The notes: generated by a model from the sequence alone, not told the origin. 64,000 bases of DNA from Pedobacter rhizosphaerae (GCF_900111155.1 NZ_FOGG01000014.1:62001-126000); one strand, 5' to 3'. Shown: positions 34,704 through 44,291, counted from the first letter of the stretch. A program made the numbers and translations.

Positions 34704-35000
34704 ATGGAAACAAAATTAATTTCAGTTAACGAGGTCTGCTTACACCATAAGGTAGAAATCCAATTTATACAATCGCTGGAAGAAATAGGATTAATCCATA
34801 CCCAAACGGTTAAGAGATCCACTTATATAGACCTGGATGAATTAAACAAATTAGAGCGTTATCTGCGTTTAGCGCAGGATTTAGAGATCAATTTAGAGGG
34901 CTTGCACGCCATCTCAATCCTTTTGACACAAATTGAAAAGATGCAAAATGAGCTGTTGACACTCAAAAATGAATTAATCTATTATAAAAAAATCAATTAG
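34704..35000 (+). CDS. cbpM: Chaperone modulator CbpM-like protein
   Basis: 98 aa from the ATG at 34704, 4 bp after cbpA. A MerR-like small helical protein: N-terminal LISVNEVCLHHKVEIQFIQS, then LIHTQ..TYIDLDELNKLERYLRLAQDL and a C-terminal coiled coil (LTQIEKMQNELLTLKNEL). CbpM binds the CbpA J domain and inhibits it in E. coli. Context makes this call strong although overall similarity is low. Confidence 0.85.
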   Translation: METKLISVNEVCLHHKVEIQFIQSLEEIGLIHTQTVKRSTYIDLDELNKLERYLRLAQDLEINLEGLHAISILLTQIEKMQNELLTLKNELIYYKKIN

Positions 35001-35122
35001 TGGCACCATGTATTCACACTTTACAGAATTACCTGTCTGTTGTTTACATTTCTGAGCCTTAACACAAAAAGACTTTACTTTTAAGATTAGTTTCTTAAAT
35101 TGTGCACTAAAATATTCAATCT

Positions 35123-36697
35123 ATGAGCAATACGTCTGCTAAATTTATCGAAAAAATAAAATCATCCTACACCCCAACAGGTTCTTTTATATACTTAGGT
35201 GCCGGAATTTTAGACGGACAGGTTTATAGTGAGGCAGAGGTTAACTTATCTTTAAAAATGATGAACAGGCACGGCTTAATTGCCGGAGCTACAGGTACCG
35301 GTAAAACCCGTACTTTACAACTGTTGGCAGAGCAATTATCAGATGCCGGTGTTCCGGTTTTCATGCTTGATGTTAAAGGTGATTTATCTGGTTTAAATCA
35401 GCCAGGAGCCATTAATCCTAAAATCGAGGAAAGATCTAAACAACTTAATAAACCTTTCTCTCCATCTGGTTTCCCCTTAGAAATTTATTCATTATCAGGG
35501 AAATTGGGTGCACAAATGCGTGCAACAGTTTTAGAGTTTGGACCAACCTTGTTATCAAAGGTATTAGACCTAAACGATACGCAAGCTGGCGTTATGGCAG
35601 TAATTTTTAAATATGCCGACGATAACAAAATGCCTATCATTGACCTCAACGACCTTAAAAAACTAGTTTCCTATCTTTCTGAGGGCGCTGGTGCGGCTGA
35701 AATTAAAAGTAGCTATGGCAGCATTTCAACTGCAACATCGGGTACGATATTGAGGAAAATAGTGGCCATAGAACAGCAGGGATTAGGTGGCATGTTCTGT
35801 GAAAAATCATTCGATATTGATGATTTATTTGAGCGTGTGGATGGAAAAGGCGTAATCAGTTTATTGAATATCGCAGATGTTCAAAATCAACCCGTTCTCT
35901 ATTCTACTTTTTTATTAAGTCTTTTAGCTGAATTATTTAATACCATGCCAGAAGTTGGCGATTTGGACAAACCAAAGCTGATTTTCTTCTTTGATGAGGC
36001 CCATTTATTATTCAAGAATTCGTCTAAAGCATTTTTAGAGCAAATCGAAACCATTATCAGGTTAATTCGTTCTAAAGGGATTGGGGTTTTCTTTTGTACA
36101 CAGGCGCCAACAGATGTTCCTGAAAGTGTTTTAGGCCAACTCGGAAATCGCGTTCAGCATGCGCTCCGTGCTTTTACCCCAAATGATGTAGATGCACTTA
36201 AAAAAACGGTAAATACCTACCCCAAATCTGAGTTTTATCAGATAGACCAAATCCTTACTTCTTTAGGTACAGGACAGGCACTGGTTACGGTACTAAACGA
36301 AAAAGGTATTCCTACGGAAGTATCAGCAACGATGCTTACTCCGCCACGAGCTGTAATGGGACCTTTAACCGCTGCTGATTTTGAAGGATTGGTACATGGA
36401 AGTCAGATATTTTCAAAATATAAAGATGTTGTAGATCCAGAGAGTGCTTATGACATCCTCACCAAGAGAATAAATGAACAAACTCAGGCAGCTGAACAAG
36501 CCAAGCAAGAGGTTGAGGCACAAAAACAGGCAGAGGCCGAAAGCAAACCTAAGCCAGGAGAAAAAAGCTTGGTTGAGCAAGTGATGGGTGCAACCATTAC
36601 CAGACAAATAGGCAAAGAAATTGTGAGGGGAATATTCGGAATGCTCACTGGAAAGAAAACCCGATCTAAAAGTGGCGGTGGACTATTTGGATTTTAA
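35123..36697 (+). CDS. HerA-like ATPase, DUF853 family (YjgR-like)
   Basis: 524 aa. Walker A GATGTGKT (55-62) and Walker B LIFFFDEAH (about 288-296) of the HerA/FtsK group; the segment MLDVKGDLSGL is typical of DUF853. A charged helical stretch (QTQAAEQAKQEVEAQKQAEAE) precedes the C-terminal GKKTRSKSGGGLFGF. No neighbour links it to DNA end processing (no NurA) or to a defence cassette, so its role is unknown. Confidence 0.9.
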   Translation: MSNTSAKFIEKIKSSYTPTGSFIYLGAGILDGQVYSEAEVNLSLKMMNRHGLIAGATGTGKTRTLQLLAEQLSDAGVPVFMLDVKGDLSGLNQPGAINPKIEERSKQLNKPFSPSGFPLEIYSLSGKLGAQMRATVLEFGPTLLSKVLDLNDTQAGVMAVIFKYADDNKMPIIDLNDLKKLVSYLSEGAGAAEIKSSYGSISTATSGTILRKIVAIEQQGLGGMFCEKSFDIDDLFERVDGKGVISLLNIADVQNQPVLYSTFLLSLLAELFNTMPEVGDLDKPKLIFFFDEAHLLFKNSSKAFLEQIETIIRLIRSKGIGVFFCTQAPTDVPESVLGQLGNRVQHALRAFTPNDVDALKKTVNTYPKSEFYQIDQILTSLGTGQALVTVLNEKGIPTEVSATMLTPPRAVMGPLTAADFEGLVHGSQIFSKYKDVVDPESAYDILTKRINEQTQAAEQAKQEVEAQKQAEAESKPKPGEKSLVEQVMGATITRQIGKEIVRGIFGMLTGKKTRSKSGGGLFGF

Positions 36698-36825
36698 GTT
36701 TAACAATAATATCAATTATAACAACTCAATTACTATTTTCGCATCATGTACTTCGCTTTAGCTCAACGTTCTCCTAACAAATTAAGGTTAGCGCATTGCA
36801 AGTACTATAAAATCAATAATAATTA

Positions 36826-37725
36826 ATGAAACCAACCCTATTAATATTGGCCGCTGGAATGGCGAGCCGCTACGGAAGTATGAAACAAATTGATGGTTTT
36901 GGCCCTAATGGCGAAACCATTATCGATTATTCAATTTATGATGCCATCAACGCTGGCTTTGGTAAAGTTGTTTTTATCATTAAAGAAGAGTTTGTAGACA
37001 ATTTCAAAGCCATTTTCGAACCTAAATTAAAAGGTAAAATCGAAACTGATTATGTTTTTCAAAACTTTGATTTAAAACAGTTCGGCATTGAAGAAGAAAT
37101 CTACAGAGAAAAACCCTGGGGCACTGCCCATGCTATTCTTTCTGGTAGAAATGCCATTAAAGAGCCATTCTGCGTTATTAATGCAGATGATTACTATGGT
37201 TTTGATGCTTTCAAGAAAATGGTTGATTTCTTAACTACAGAGGTAACCGATAGCAACTATTCTATTATCGGGTACCAGATCGGAAAAACACTTTCTGAGT
37301 TTGGAGCCGTTTCGAGAGGCGTTTGTCAGGTAGATGCTTCAGGTAACCTAACAGAAATTGTAGAACGCACGAAAGTTTATCCAAAAGATGGTGCCATTTT
37401 CTACGAAGAAGATGGTGAGGAATTCCCATTAGATTATGAAACTCCTGTTTCTATGAATTTCTGGGGTTTTACTCCTGCAGTTTTCCCCATTACAGAAGAA
37501 CTTTTCGTAAAATTTGCTGAAGAAAACAAAGATAAACCTAAAGCTGAATTCTTTATCCCACTGATTGGAGAAAAGTTGGTTAAAAGCGGACAAGCATCCT
37601 TCAAAGTTGTTCCAACGGCTAATAAGTGGTTTGGCGTAACTTATAAAGAAGATAAACCTTTTGTTCAGGATAGTATTGATCAGCTGATTAAAAGCGGTGC
37701 ATACCCTGAAAACTTGTGGAACTAA
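36826..37725 (+). CDS. Sugar nucleotidyltransferase
   Basis: 299 aa, single-domain NTP transferase: LILAAGMASRYGSMKQI (5-21) is the nucleotide-binding GxGxR..K signature and NADDYYG (about 122-128) provides the metal-binding Asp. It activates a sugar-1-phosphate with an NTP. In Bacteroidota this gene is normally followed by an aminoglycoside-phosphotransferase-fold sugar kinase; here that gene overlaps it by 10 bp but is broken. The nucleotidyltransferase itself is intact. Confidence 0.88.
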   Translation: MKPTLLILAAGMASRYGSMKQIDGFGPNGETIIDYSIYDAINAGFGKVVFIIKEEFVDNFKAIFEPKLKGKIETDYVFQNFDLKQFGIEEEIYREKPWGTAHAILSGRNAIKEPFCVINADDYYGFDAFKKMVDFLTTEVTDSNYSIIGYQIGKTLSEFGAVSRGVCQVDASGNLTEIVERTKVYPKDGAIFYEEDGEEFPLDYETPVSMNFWGFTPAVFPITEELFVKFAEENKDKPKAEFFIPLIGEKLVKSGQASFKVVPTANKWFGVTYKEDKPFVQDSIDQLIKSGAYPENLWN

Positions 37726-38334
37726 GCTTAGATGAAAATATCTTAAAAGCTTATAACCTAAAAAAGGAGCATTTAAAAATTAGTCAGGTAGGTTCGGGAT
37801 TAATAAATCGAACCTATCTGATCTTTTCTATTCCTGAAAACAAACGATATATTCTTCAGAATATCAATTCGGGAGTATTTCAGTCTCCACAGCTCATCGC
37901 TGATAATCTGAGGCTCATTTCAGATTACCTTATCTTAAAACATCCTGAATATCTTTTCCTCAAACCTGTAAAACCCATTGCGGCTGAAGAATTGATGCAC
38001 ATTGATGGTGAATATTGGCGAATGCTGCCTTTTGTTGCCAATATGGTGTCTAGAAAAACAAGCTTATGAAGCGTCCAAACAGATCCGTAAGCTCAGTAGC
38101 ATGCCAAATGGCTTTAAAACTGATCAACAGCACACTACAACCCCATGTTTTCACGACTTTAACTTAAGGTATCATCAATTTATACTGACACAAAAAAATG
38201 CTGAACGTAGAGTAAAAGTCCAGGCAGATAAAGAGCCTAAAAAAGTAATTGACTACCGTCACATCCTGACTTACAGTATGAACCTCCAGATTACACCAAT
38301 CAACGTAAAGAAAAATCCGCGGCAATCTCCTTAA
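37716..38334 (+). pseudogene. Broken sugar kinase (APH fold, N-acetylhexosamine 1-kinase-like)
   Basis: The first frame (37716-38069) gives a normal N-terminus: QVGSGLINRTYLI (nucleotide loop), RYILQNINSGVF and GEYWRMLPFVAN. It then runs out of frame; the +1 frame from about 38050 continues with QAYEASKQIRKLSSMPNGF, FHDFNLRYHQFI and IDYRHIL, the expected next part of this kinase family. It stops at 38334, roughly 150-200 residues short, so the HxD catalytic loop and metal Asp are absent. One frameshift plus C-terminal loss: a pseudogene. A repeat-like sequence follows at once. Confidence 0.8.
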
Positions 38335-38343
38335 ATCAGCGGG
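38317..38343. repeat. Copy of the aaatcagcggga-type intergenic repeat
   Basis: ccgcggcaatctccttaaat followed by cagcggg resembles part of the element at 54618-54701 and the hairpin arm at 12153. It sits where the kinase homology ends. Confidence 0.45.
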
Positions 38344-38382
38344 AATAAAAAAAGCGTTCCTGAAATGAATCAGAAACGCTTC
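38343..38382 (-). terminator. dnaK terminator
   Basis: Read on the minus strand, a 12-bp stem with one mismatch (38352-38363 with 38370-38381) and a six-base loop ends in seven T. Confidence 0.9.
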
Positions 38383-38417
38383 TCTTATATTCAAGACTTT
38401 CGTCTTTTGCTTTAAAC

Positions 38418-40313
38418 TTATTTTACTTCTTCGAAGTCAACGTCAGTTACATTGTCACCACCTTGAGGTTGTGCTTCAGCTTGTGGTTGTTCAGCGCCAC
38501 CTTGAGGTTGCTCACCACCTTTGTACATCTCTTCAGAAGCTGCATTCCAGGCGTTTTGTAACTCTTCTTGAGCAGCATCGATATCTGCAAAGTTACGAGA
38601 TAAGTGAGCTGCTTTTAATTTCTCTAAACCAGCTTCGATTGGCGCTTTTTTATCAGCAGATAATTTATCACCAAACTCTTTTAGTTGTTTCTCTGTAGAG
38701 AAAATTAAAGCATCAGCACCGTTGATTTTATCAGCTTCTTCTTTTGCTTTAGCATCATCTGCTGCATTAGCTTCTGCTTCTTCTTTCATTTTCTTAATCT
38801 CAGCATCAGTTAAACCTGAAGAAGCCTCGATACGGATTTTTTGCTCTTTACCTGTAGCTTTATCTTTCGCACTTACGTGTAAGATACCATTTGCATCGAT
38901 ATCAAAAGCAACCTCCACCTGAGGAACTCCACGAGGTGCTGGTGGAATACCATCTAAAATGAAACGACCAATTGTACGGTTCTGAGCAGCCATTGGACGC
39001 TCTCCTTGTAAAATGTGGATCTCTACTGATGGCTGGTTGTCAGCTGCAGTGGAGAAAGTTTCAGATTTTTTAGTTGGGATCGTTGTGTTAGACTCAATTA
39101 ATTTAGTCATTACACCACCCATAGTTTCGATACCTAATGATAAAGGCGTAACGTCTAATAACAATACATCTTTTACATCACCAGTTAACACACCACCTTG
39201 AATTGCAGCACCAATTGCAACTACCTCATCAGGGTTAACACCTTTACTTGGCTCTTTACCGAAGAAAGCTTTAACAGCATCCTGAATAGCAGGAATACGG
39301 GTTGAACCACCTACTAAGATAATTTCATCGATATCACCTGTACTTAAACCAGCATTTTTCAAAGCAGATTTACAAGGATCGATAGTACGCTTGATTAAGC
39401 TATCAGCTAATTGCTCAAATTTAGCACGTGTTAATGTACGCACCAAGTGTTTAGGGCCGCTAGCATCAGCAGTAATATATGGTAAGTTAATTTCAGTAGA
39501 AGTTGTGCTTGATAACTCAATTTTAGCTTTCTCAGCAGCTTCTTTTAAACGTTGTAAAGCCATTGGATCTTTGCTTAAGTCCATGCTGTTTTCAGCTTTA
39601 AACTCAGCGTTTAACCAATCGATAATTACGTGGTCAAAGTCATCACCACCTAAGTGTGTATCACCATCAGTAGATTTTACTTCAAAAACACCATCACCTA
39701 ATTCTAAAACAGAAACGTCATGTGTACCACCACCACAGTCAAACACAACAATTTTCATGTCTTTGTGTGCTTTATCTAAACCATAAGCTAAAGCAGCTGC
39801 AGTAGGCTCGTTAATGATACGTTTAACTGTTAAACCAGCAATCTCACCAGCCTCTTTTGTAGCCTGACGTTGTGCATCGTTGAAATATGCAGGTACAGTG
39901 ATTACTGCTTCTGTAACTTCCTGACCTAAGAAATCTTCAGCAGTTTTTTTCATTTTCTGCAGAATCATTGCAGAGATCTCCTGAGGAGTGTATTTTCTGT
40001 CGTCGATCTCGACACGTGGAGTGTTGTTATCGCCTTTAACCACTTTGTAAGGTACACGACCAGCTTCTTTCGAACTCTCGTCATAACTGTTACCCATAAA
40101 GCGTTTAATTGAATATATCGTTTTAGTTGGGTTAGTTATAGCCTGACGTTTAGCAGGCTCGCCAACCTTACGCTCACCGTTTTCTGCAAAAGCAACAATA
40201 GACGGTGTAGTACGTTTACCCTCACTGTTCGCAATAACTACAGGCTCATTACCCTCCATTACTGCTACGCAAGAGTTTGTTGTTCCTAAGTCTATTCCAA
40301 TAATTTTTCCCAT
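38418..40313 (-). CDS. dnaK: Molecular chaperone DnaK (Hsp70)
   Basis: 631 aa. N-terminal ATPase domain with [16 protein letters not shown] (5-20), [13 protein letters not shown] (about 168-180) and VGGSTRIP; substrate-binding domain and lid follow; the C-terminus is Gln/Gly-rich and ends [11 protein letters not shown], the conserved EEVD-like tail of bacterial DnaK. Codon use is biased toward the few codons of highly expressed genes. It works with the CbpA/CbpM genes 4 kb away. Transcribed alone; no grpE or dnaJ adjoins. A sigma-54-like element lies in its leader region. Confidence 0.97.
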   Translation of the reverse strand: MGKIIGIDLGTTNSCVAVMEGNEPVVIANSEGKRTTPSIVAFAENGERKVGEPAKRQAITNPTKTIYSIKRFMGNSYDESSKEAGRVPYKVVKGDNNTPRVEIDDRKYTPQEISAMILQKMKKTAEDFLGQEVTEAVITVPAYFNDAQRQATKEAGEIAGLTVKRIINEPTAAALAYGLDKAHKDMKIVVFDCGGGTHDVSVLELGDGVFEVKSTDGDTHLGGDDFDHVIIDWLNAEFKAENSMDLSKDPMALQRLKEAAEKAKIELSSTTSTEINLPYITADASGPKHLVRTLTRAKFEQLADSLIKRTIDPCKSALKNAGLSTGDIDEIILVGGSTRIPAIQDAVKAFFGKEPSKGVNPDEVVAIGAAIQGGVLTGDVKDVLLLDVTPLSLGIETMGGVMTKLIESNTTIPTKKSETFSTAADNQPSVEIHILQGERPMAAQNRTIGRFILDGIPPAPRGVPQVEVAFDIDANGILHVSAKDKATGKEQKIRIEASSGLTDAEIKKMKEEAEANAADDAKAKEEADKINGADALIFSTEKQLKEFGDKLSADKKAPIEAGLEKLKAAHLSRNFADIDAAQEELQNAWNAASEEMYKGGEQPQGGAEQPQAEAQPQGGDNVTDVDFEEVK

Positions 40314-40360
40314 TGTATTATGTATTTTCTTTCTTTTTTAATTTTAATTCTACTCCTATT

Positions 40361-40378
40361 AAACAATGCTTGTGCCAA
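40361..40378 (-). promoter_or_regulatory. Sigma-54-like element upstream of dnaK
   Basis: On the minus strand TTGGCACAAGCATTGTTT reads TTGGCAC-N5-TTGT, near the -24/-12 consensus with right spacing; ATG is about 50 bp downstream. The same form occurs before the porin-family gene at 5967. Confidence 0.35.
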
Positions 40379-40486
40379 TTGGTTTTTGTCAGTTAAATCT
40401 CTCCAAACCCTGAAAAAATGTAAACAAAACTGTAAATTAATACTGACAGCATGACAGAAAAGGTAGTTTGTCTTGCTGGATAAAGG

Positions 40487-40534
40487 GCAAGTCTTGAGTC
40501 GGTAGTCCATAGTTATGAGTACTGGATGCAACCC
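40487..40534 (+). repeat. Direct repeat, left copy (second copy at 40928-40973)
   Basis: gcaagtcttgagt .. agtccatag .. ctggatgcaaccc appears in both places with few changes, bracketing the two 140-bp repeats. Confidence 0.75.
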
Positions 40535-40538
40535 CTGC

Positions 40539-40678
40539 CCTGTCCGTAGAGTTAAGCGCCGCGCCTCTACGGATTAAAGCATATCGTTGAGTTTCATAAC
40601 TCAACATTACTTAAACCGAGTCAAAGACTCTCCTCCATTAAACAATCCGTAGAACTCCTGCGGAACTCGACGGACAGG
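40539..40678. repeat. 140-bp multi-hairpin repeat, copy 1
   Basis: Ends are 15-bp inverted repeats with one mismatch (CCTGTCCGTAGAGTT / AACTCGACGGACAGG). Inside, CTACGGATT pairs with AATCCGTAG, enclosing two hairpins, GTTGAGTT-tcat-AACTCAAC and GAGTC-aaa-GACTC. The whole can fold as a branched, cloverleaf-like structure. No coding frame. Confidence 0.85.
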
Positions 40679-40783
40679 ATTGAGGAGGTTTAGTCCTCAG
40701 TCTAGAGTCTAGAGTCGGTAGTCTGGGTTCTGAGGATTTAGTTTGGAGAAGGGACTTTTTAGATTGGAGTTTTATGCACCTAC

Positions 40784-40923
40784 CCTGTCCGTAGAGTTAA
40801 GCGCAGCGCCTCTACGGATTACAACATACCGTTGAGTTTCATAACTCAACATTAATTAAACCGAGTCAAAGACTCTCCTCCATTAAACAATCCGTAGAAC
40901 TCCCGCGGAAATCGACGGACAGG
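40784..40923. repeat. 140-bp multi-hairpin repeat, copy 2
   Basis: Same length and orientation as copy 1, with seven or so base differences by eye (about 95% identity). The inner hairpins are untouched; most changes lie in loops or in the outer arm. Confidence 0.85.
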
Positions 40924-40978
40924 ATTAGCAAGTCTTGAGTTGTAGTCCATAGCCATAAGTCTGGATGCAACCCAAGCA

Positions 40979-41006
40979 AGAAAGAAAGAAAGAAAGAAAG
41001 AAAGAA
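40979..41006 (+). repeat. Tetranucleotide microsatellite (AGAA)7
   Basis: About seven tandem AGAA units directly after the direct repeat. Such tracts vary in length by slippage, but no gene reads through it, and it is more than 240 bp from the CBS gene. Confidence 0.85.
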
Positions 41007-41248
41007 TACCGTACAAATCCTTAACTTTCCTTAATTCCTTAATGTTTAAATTTAGAAGCGATGGGATTTGTACAACAAAACAACCAAAGACAAACGAGTA
41101 AAGGATATTCGCGGGACTTATTTTTAAATACCAAATGAACAATGCTTCACAGCTGTGGTAAAAAAGTTCACTATGCTGAACAACCCGAAACAAAACTTTG
41201 ATTTACAGACAATTATTTAGTAAATTTCAGTAACCTAATTTTACTGTT

Positions 41249-41677
41249 ATGAAAATTGTAAAACATTTACTAGACACTAAACAGAATCGGATAATTTCGG
41301 TTTCTGAAAACATCTCCGTATTAGATGCACTTAAAGTTATGACTGAGAAAAATATCTCTGCAGTATTGGTGATGGAGAATGATCAACTTCGGGGTATCTT
41401 TACCGAACGGGATTATGCACGCAAAATTATCTTACAAGGCAAGGCCTCCAAAGATACACTCATCATAGAAGCGATGACCGCAAACCCCATAACCATTTCC
41501 CCAACCGACAATATAGACTTTTGCATGGAGCTAATGACCGAGAGGCACATCCGCCATTTACCTGTAGTAGCCAATGAAGAAGTTAAAGGAATGGTTTCCA
41601 TCGGCGATGTGGTAAAGTACATTATTGAAGACCAGAAACAAACAATATCGCAACTGGAAAGCTATATTAGTGGATAA
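41249..41677 (+). CDS. CBS-domain protein (142 aa)
   Basis: Two CBS domains fill the protein (about 10-60 and 75-130; ENISVLDALKVMTEKNISAVLV and MTERHIRHLPVV). Such stand-alone CBS pairs bind adenine nucleotides and regulate partner proteins; no partner is evident. It is convergent with the M28 peptidase gene, 4 bp apart. Confidence 0.9.
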   Translation: MKIVKHLLDTKQNRIISVSENISVLDALKVMTEKNISAVLVMENDQLRGIFTERDYARKIILQGKASKDTLIIEAMTANPITISPTDNIDFCMELMTERHIRHLPVVANEEVKGMVSIGDVVKYIIEDQKQTISQLESYISG

Positions 41678-41681
41678 TTAA

Positions 41682-43127
41682 CTACCACCTCCATTCTCCG
41701 GCAATCATTAAAGGCTCCTTTAAGTTTTGAGCTTCTAAGAATGCTTTCAGTTCTGCCTCCCCTTGTACGCCTACAGGGATTTTTGGAGTATTGGCCAAAG
41801 CGTAAGTAAGCATGGCACTGTAACGTACTGTGTTTTTTAATTCCTGCTCATCAACCAACTGGAACGAATCACCATCTGAGTGATAAAACGGACCAGCGTT
41901 ATTAGGTAATTTACCACCAAATCCCCCACCTGTTGGGATTCCTTCTAACATAAAGGGCTGGTGATCGCTGTGTAAACCCGCTCCAGCATTAAATAAATTT
42001 TTAAAGCCTGTATCAATCTTGGCAATGTCTGCTCCCCATGCCGCAAATAACTCCTTCATTTCAGCTCTCGAAGTAGAAAAACCCTTAGGATCATTCGTCA
42101 TGTCGTAATTGAGCATAAACTTTATTTCCTTCAGCGTTCCAGCTTTCTTAGCTTGTTCTACATAGGCTTTAGAACCTAACAAACCCTGTTCTTCGCCCAT
42201 AAAGAGCACAAACTCAATAGTACGCTTGGTTTGTAGGTTAAGTTTCTTAAAAGTCCTCGCCATATCGATAATAGCAAAAGAACCGATTCCGTTATCTATT
42301 GCGCCCGTAGCCAGATCCCAGCTATCTAAATGTCCACCCACAACTATCTTCTCCTTTGGAAGCGCTGTACCTTTGAAAGTGGCGATTACATTTCTGGCTT
42401 TTATCATTCCCGAAAAATTGGTCATGGCAATATGCGCAGTCTGTGAACCCGATTTTAATTTTTCCTTCAAGGCCATTCCGTCTTCTAAACCAATACAAAC
42501 AGCAGGTATCGGAATCAGTTTCCCTGTAACAGAAGCCGTTCCGGTTAACAACACACCACCTTTCACCGTATTGATAATGATCACGCCTTTGGCACCATAT
42601 TTAGTAGCTATAGCCGTTTTTTCAGAGCGGTGCAAAGACTTTGTTCCTTCGGCAGATCCTCGCAAAACACCTAAATAAATCAGGGCAATCTTACCTTTAA
42701 ACTGACCAGGTTTGGCTTCATAATCAGCTTCTAATCCATTCCCGACATCTACAATATCTCCAGTAACATTCGCACTAACCGGAGAATGTGCCAGCGTTAC
42801 CGCCTTCACTTTAACCAGGCTGTTCTTATCCTTGCCAACTTCCACGCTGATGCTTTTTCTGCTCCAGCTTTCTACTTCAAAAGGTTGAAATTTCACTTCA
42901 CAACCGTAAGACCTTAACAAATTAAAAGCATACTGCTCTGCTTTTGCCCCATTTGCAGAACCCGTTAATCGATGACCAATGGTTTCGGTTTCGTACTTTA
43001 AATTCTGGTAAGCGCTGGAGTTTTGCTGAACATCTGCATTAATTTGTTTAAAAACAGTAGAAAATTGATCTTGTGCATTGCCAAACAGCGCCGAAAAAAC
43101 CAGCGCAGCGGAAAAGAAGTACTTCAT
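41682..43127 (-). CDS. Secreted M28-family metallopeptidase
   Basis: 481 aa with signal peptide (FFSAALVFSALFGNAQ), a PA-domain insertion in the N-terminal half, and the M28 peptidase domain: GGHLDSWDLATGAIDNGIG (first His/Asp ligands), GEEQGLLGSKAY (catalytic Glu), NYDMTND, LHSDHQPF and YHSDGDSF. It resembles plasma glutamate carboxypeptidase/carboxypeptidase Q-type enzymes of Bacteroidota and should trim peptides in the periplasm. Confidence 0.92.
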   Translation of the reverse strand: MKYFFSAALVFSALFGNAQDQFSTVFKQINADVQQNSSAYQNLKYETETIGHRLTGSANGAKAEQYAFNLLRSYGCEVKFQPFEVESWSRKSISVEVGKDKNSLVKVKAVTLAHSPVSANVTGDIVDVGNGLEADYEAKPGQFKGKIALIYLGVLRGSAEGTKSLHRSEKTAIATKYGAKGVIIINTVKGGVLLTGTASVTGKLIPIPAVCIGLEDGMALKEKLKSGSQTAHIAMTNFSGMIKARNVIATFKGTALPKEKIVVGGHLDSWDLATGAIDNGIGSFAIIDMARTFKKLNLQTKRTIEFVLFMGEEQGLLGSKAYVEQAKKAGTLKEIKFMLNYDMTNDPKGFSTSRAEMKELFAAWGADIAKIDTGFKNLFNAGAGLHSDHQPFMLEGIPTGGGFGGKLPNNAGPFYHSDGDSFQLVDEQELKNTVRYSAMLTYALANTPKIPVGVQGEAELKAFLEAQNLKEPLMIAGEWRW

Positions 43128-43238
43128 AGGAATAATTTATCCGCTGAAATTACAAATAATAAGGAAAGGAAGCCCGCTGTAACGTATATTTTGCGTTATC
43201 AGCAAACATGTGGAAAGCGCGCTTAAACTCTAATAAAT

Positions 43239-44291
43239 TTAATGTGAATGGCTTTTCTTTTTAGGAAATACCAAAGAAGCGACCACACTAATCACCAGAA
43301 TACTTAAAATAATAATAAGCGAATGCTCGGTGGTGAAGCCCCATTTCTCCAAATAAGAATGCCCCAGCATTTTGATGCCAATAAAGGTAAGCAAGAAGGC
43401 CAGACCAGTTTTCAGGTAATGGAATTTATGAATAATATTCACCAAAAGGAAGAACATAGAACGTAAACCCATGATGGCAAAAATATTAGAGAAAAATACG
43501 ATATAAGGATCTTTAGTTACTGCAAAAATCGCAGGAATAGAATCTACCGCAAAAAGTAGATCGGTAAATTCTACAATCAGCAATACCAGGAAAAGCGGTG
43601 TAACCATTCTTTTATGGTTAATTTTCACAAAGAAGTTTCTGCCTTCGTATTTAGGGTGAATAGCAAAAATCTTCGAAGCCCACTTCACTACCGGATGGTT
43701 CTCGGGATCAATCTTATCATCGCCCTCTTTACTGAAAAACATTTTTAACCCGGTAAAAACCAGGAATGCACCAAAAAGGTAAAGAATCCAGGCAAACTTA
43801 GTAATTAACGCTGCACCTACGAAAATGAAGATGAAACGCATAATGATTGCTCCTAAAATCCCCCAGAATAAAACCCTGTGGTAATATTTTTCCTCCACTG
43901 CAAAAGCAGAAAATATCAATACAATAACGAATATATTATCAACAGAAAGAGCGTACTCTATCACATAGCCGGTTAAAAACTCTAATCCTAAATTCTGTTT
44001 ATAAACAGCCAAACTCTGCTCAAAATCATCTGGAATGAGCTTGATATGATGCTGATGCCTGACTACAATTTCCTTTAAATGGGCAAAATCTTTGATTCCA
44101 TGCAGCTGCTGACCTTCAGTGAGTAAAATGAAATAGAAACCAAGTGCTAGCCCCACCATGATTAAGCTCATCACGCCTGCTTGCTTTAAACTCACTACAT
44201 GTTCCTTCTTACTAAAAAGCCCTAAATCTAAGGCTAAAATAAGTACAATAAACAAAAGGAAGCCGATGCTGAAAAGTAGTTCGTTACTCAT
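43239..44291 (-). CDS. TerC/Alx-family integral membrane protein
   Basis: 350 aa, about 9 membrane spans. Family marks: LALDLGLFSKK, EYALSVDNIFVIVLIF and LLFAVDSIPAIFAVTKDPYIVF, with membrane-embedded aspartates. Members are linked with manganese export, metal homeostasis or tellurium resistance. Its ATG overlaps the ispB-like stop (TAATG), so it is translated from that operon, not from its own leader; no riboswitch can precede it. Confidence 0.9.
   Translation of the reverse strand: MSNELLFSIGFLLFIVLILALDLGLFSKKEHVVSLKQAGVMSLIMVGLALGFYFILLTEGQQLHGIKDFAHLKEIVVRHQHHIKLIPDDFEQSLAVYKQNLGLEFLTGYVIEYALSVDNIFVIVLIFSAFAVEEKYYHRVLFWGILGAIIMRFIFIFVGAALITKFAWILYLFGAFLVFTGLKMFFSKEGDDKIDPENHPVVKWASKIFAIHPKYEGRNFFVKINHKRMVTPLFLVLLIVEFTDLLFAVDSIPAIFAVTKDPYIVFFSNIFAIMGLRSMFFLLVNIIHKFHYLKTGLAFLLTFIGIKMLGHSYLEKWGFTTEHSLIIILSILVISVVASLVFPKKKSHSH

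Larger units (their letters stand above)
40314..41248. other. 935-bp gap between dnaK and the CBS gene, mainly repeats
   Basis: Contains the dnaK promoter region, a direct repeat pair (40487-40534 and 40928-40973), two copies of a 140-bp structured repeat, and a tetranucleotide run. Open frames in it are short or run through the repeats, and none has coding character. Confidence 0.8.

Noticed and set aside
40852..41193. 113-codon minus-strand frame in the dnaK-CBS gap
   Set aside because: Its second half is translated from the 140-bp repeat and the microsatellite; no known family or promoter.
42226..42678. 150-codon frame antisense to the M28 peptidase
   Set aside because: It lies wholly within a well-supported gene, and the amino-acid pattern is that of a reversed reading.
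43128..43238. Manganese (yybP-ykoY) riboswitch for the TerC gene
   Set aside because: The TerC gene is second in an operon with its ATG overlapping ispB; the gap here is downstream, and no such motif is visible.
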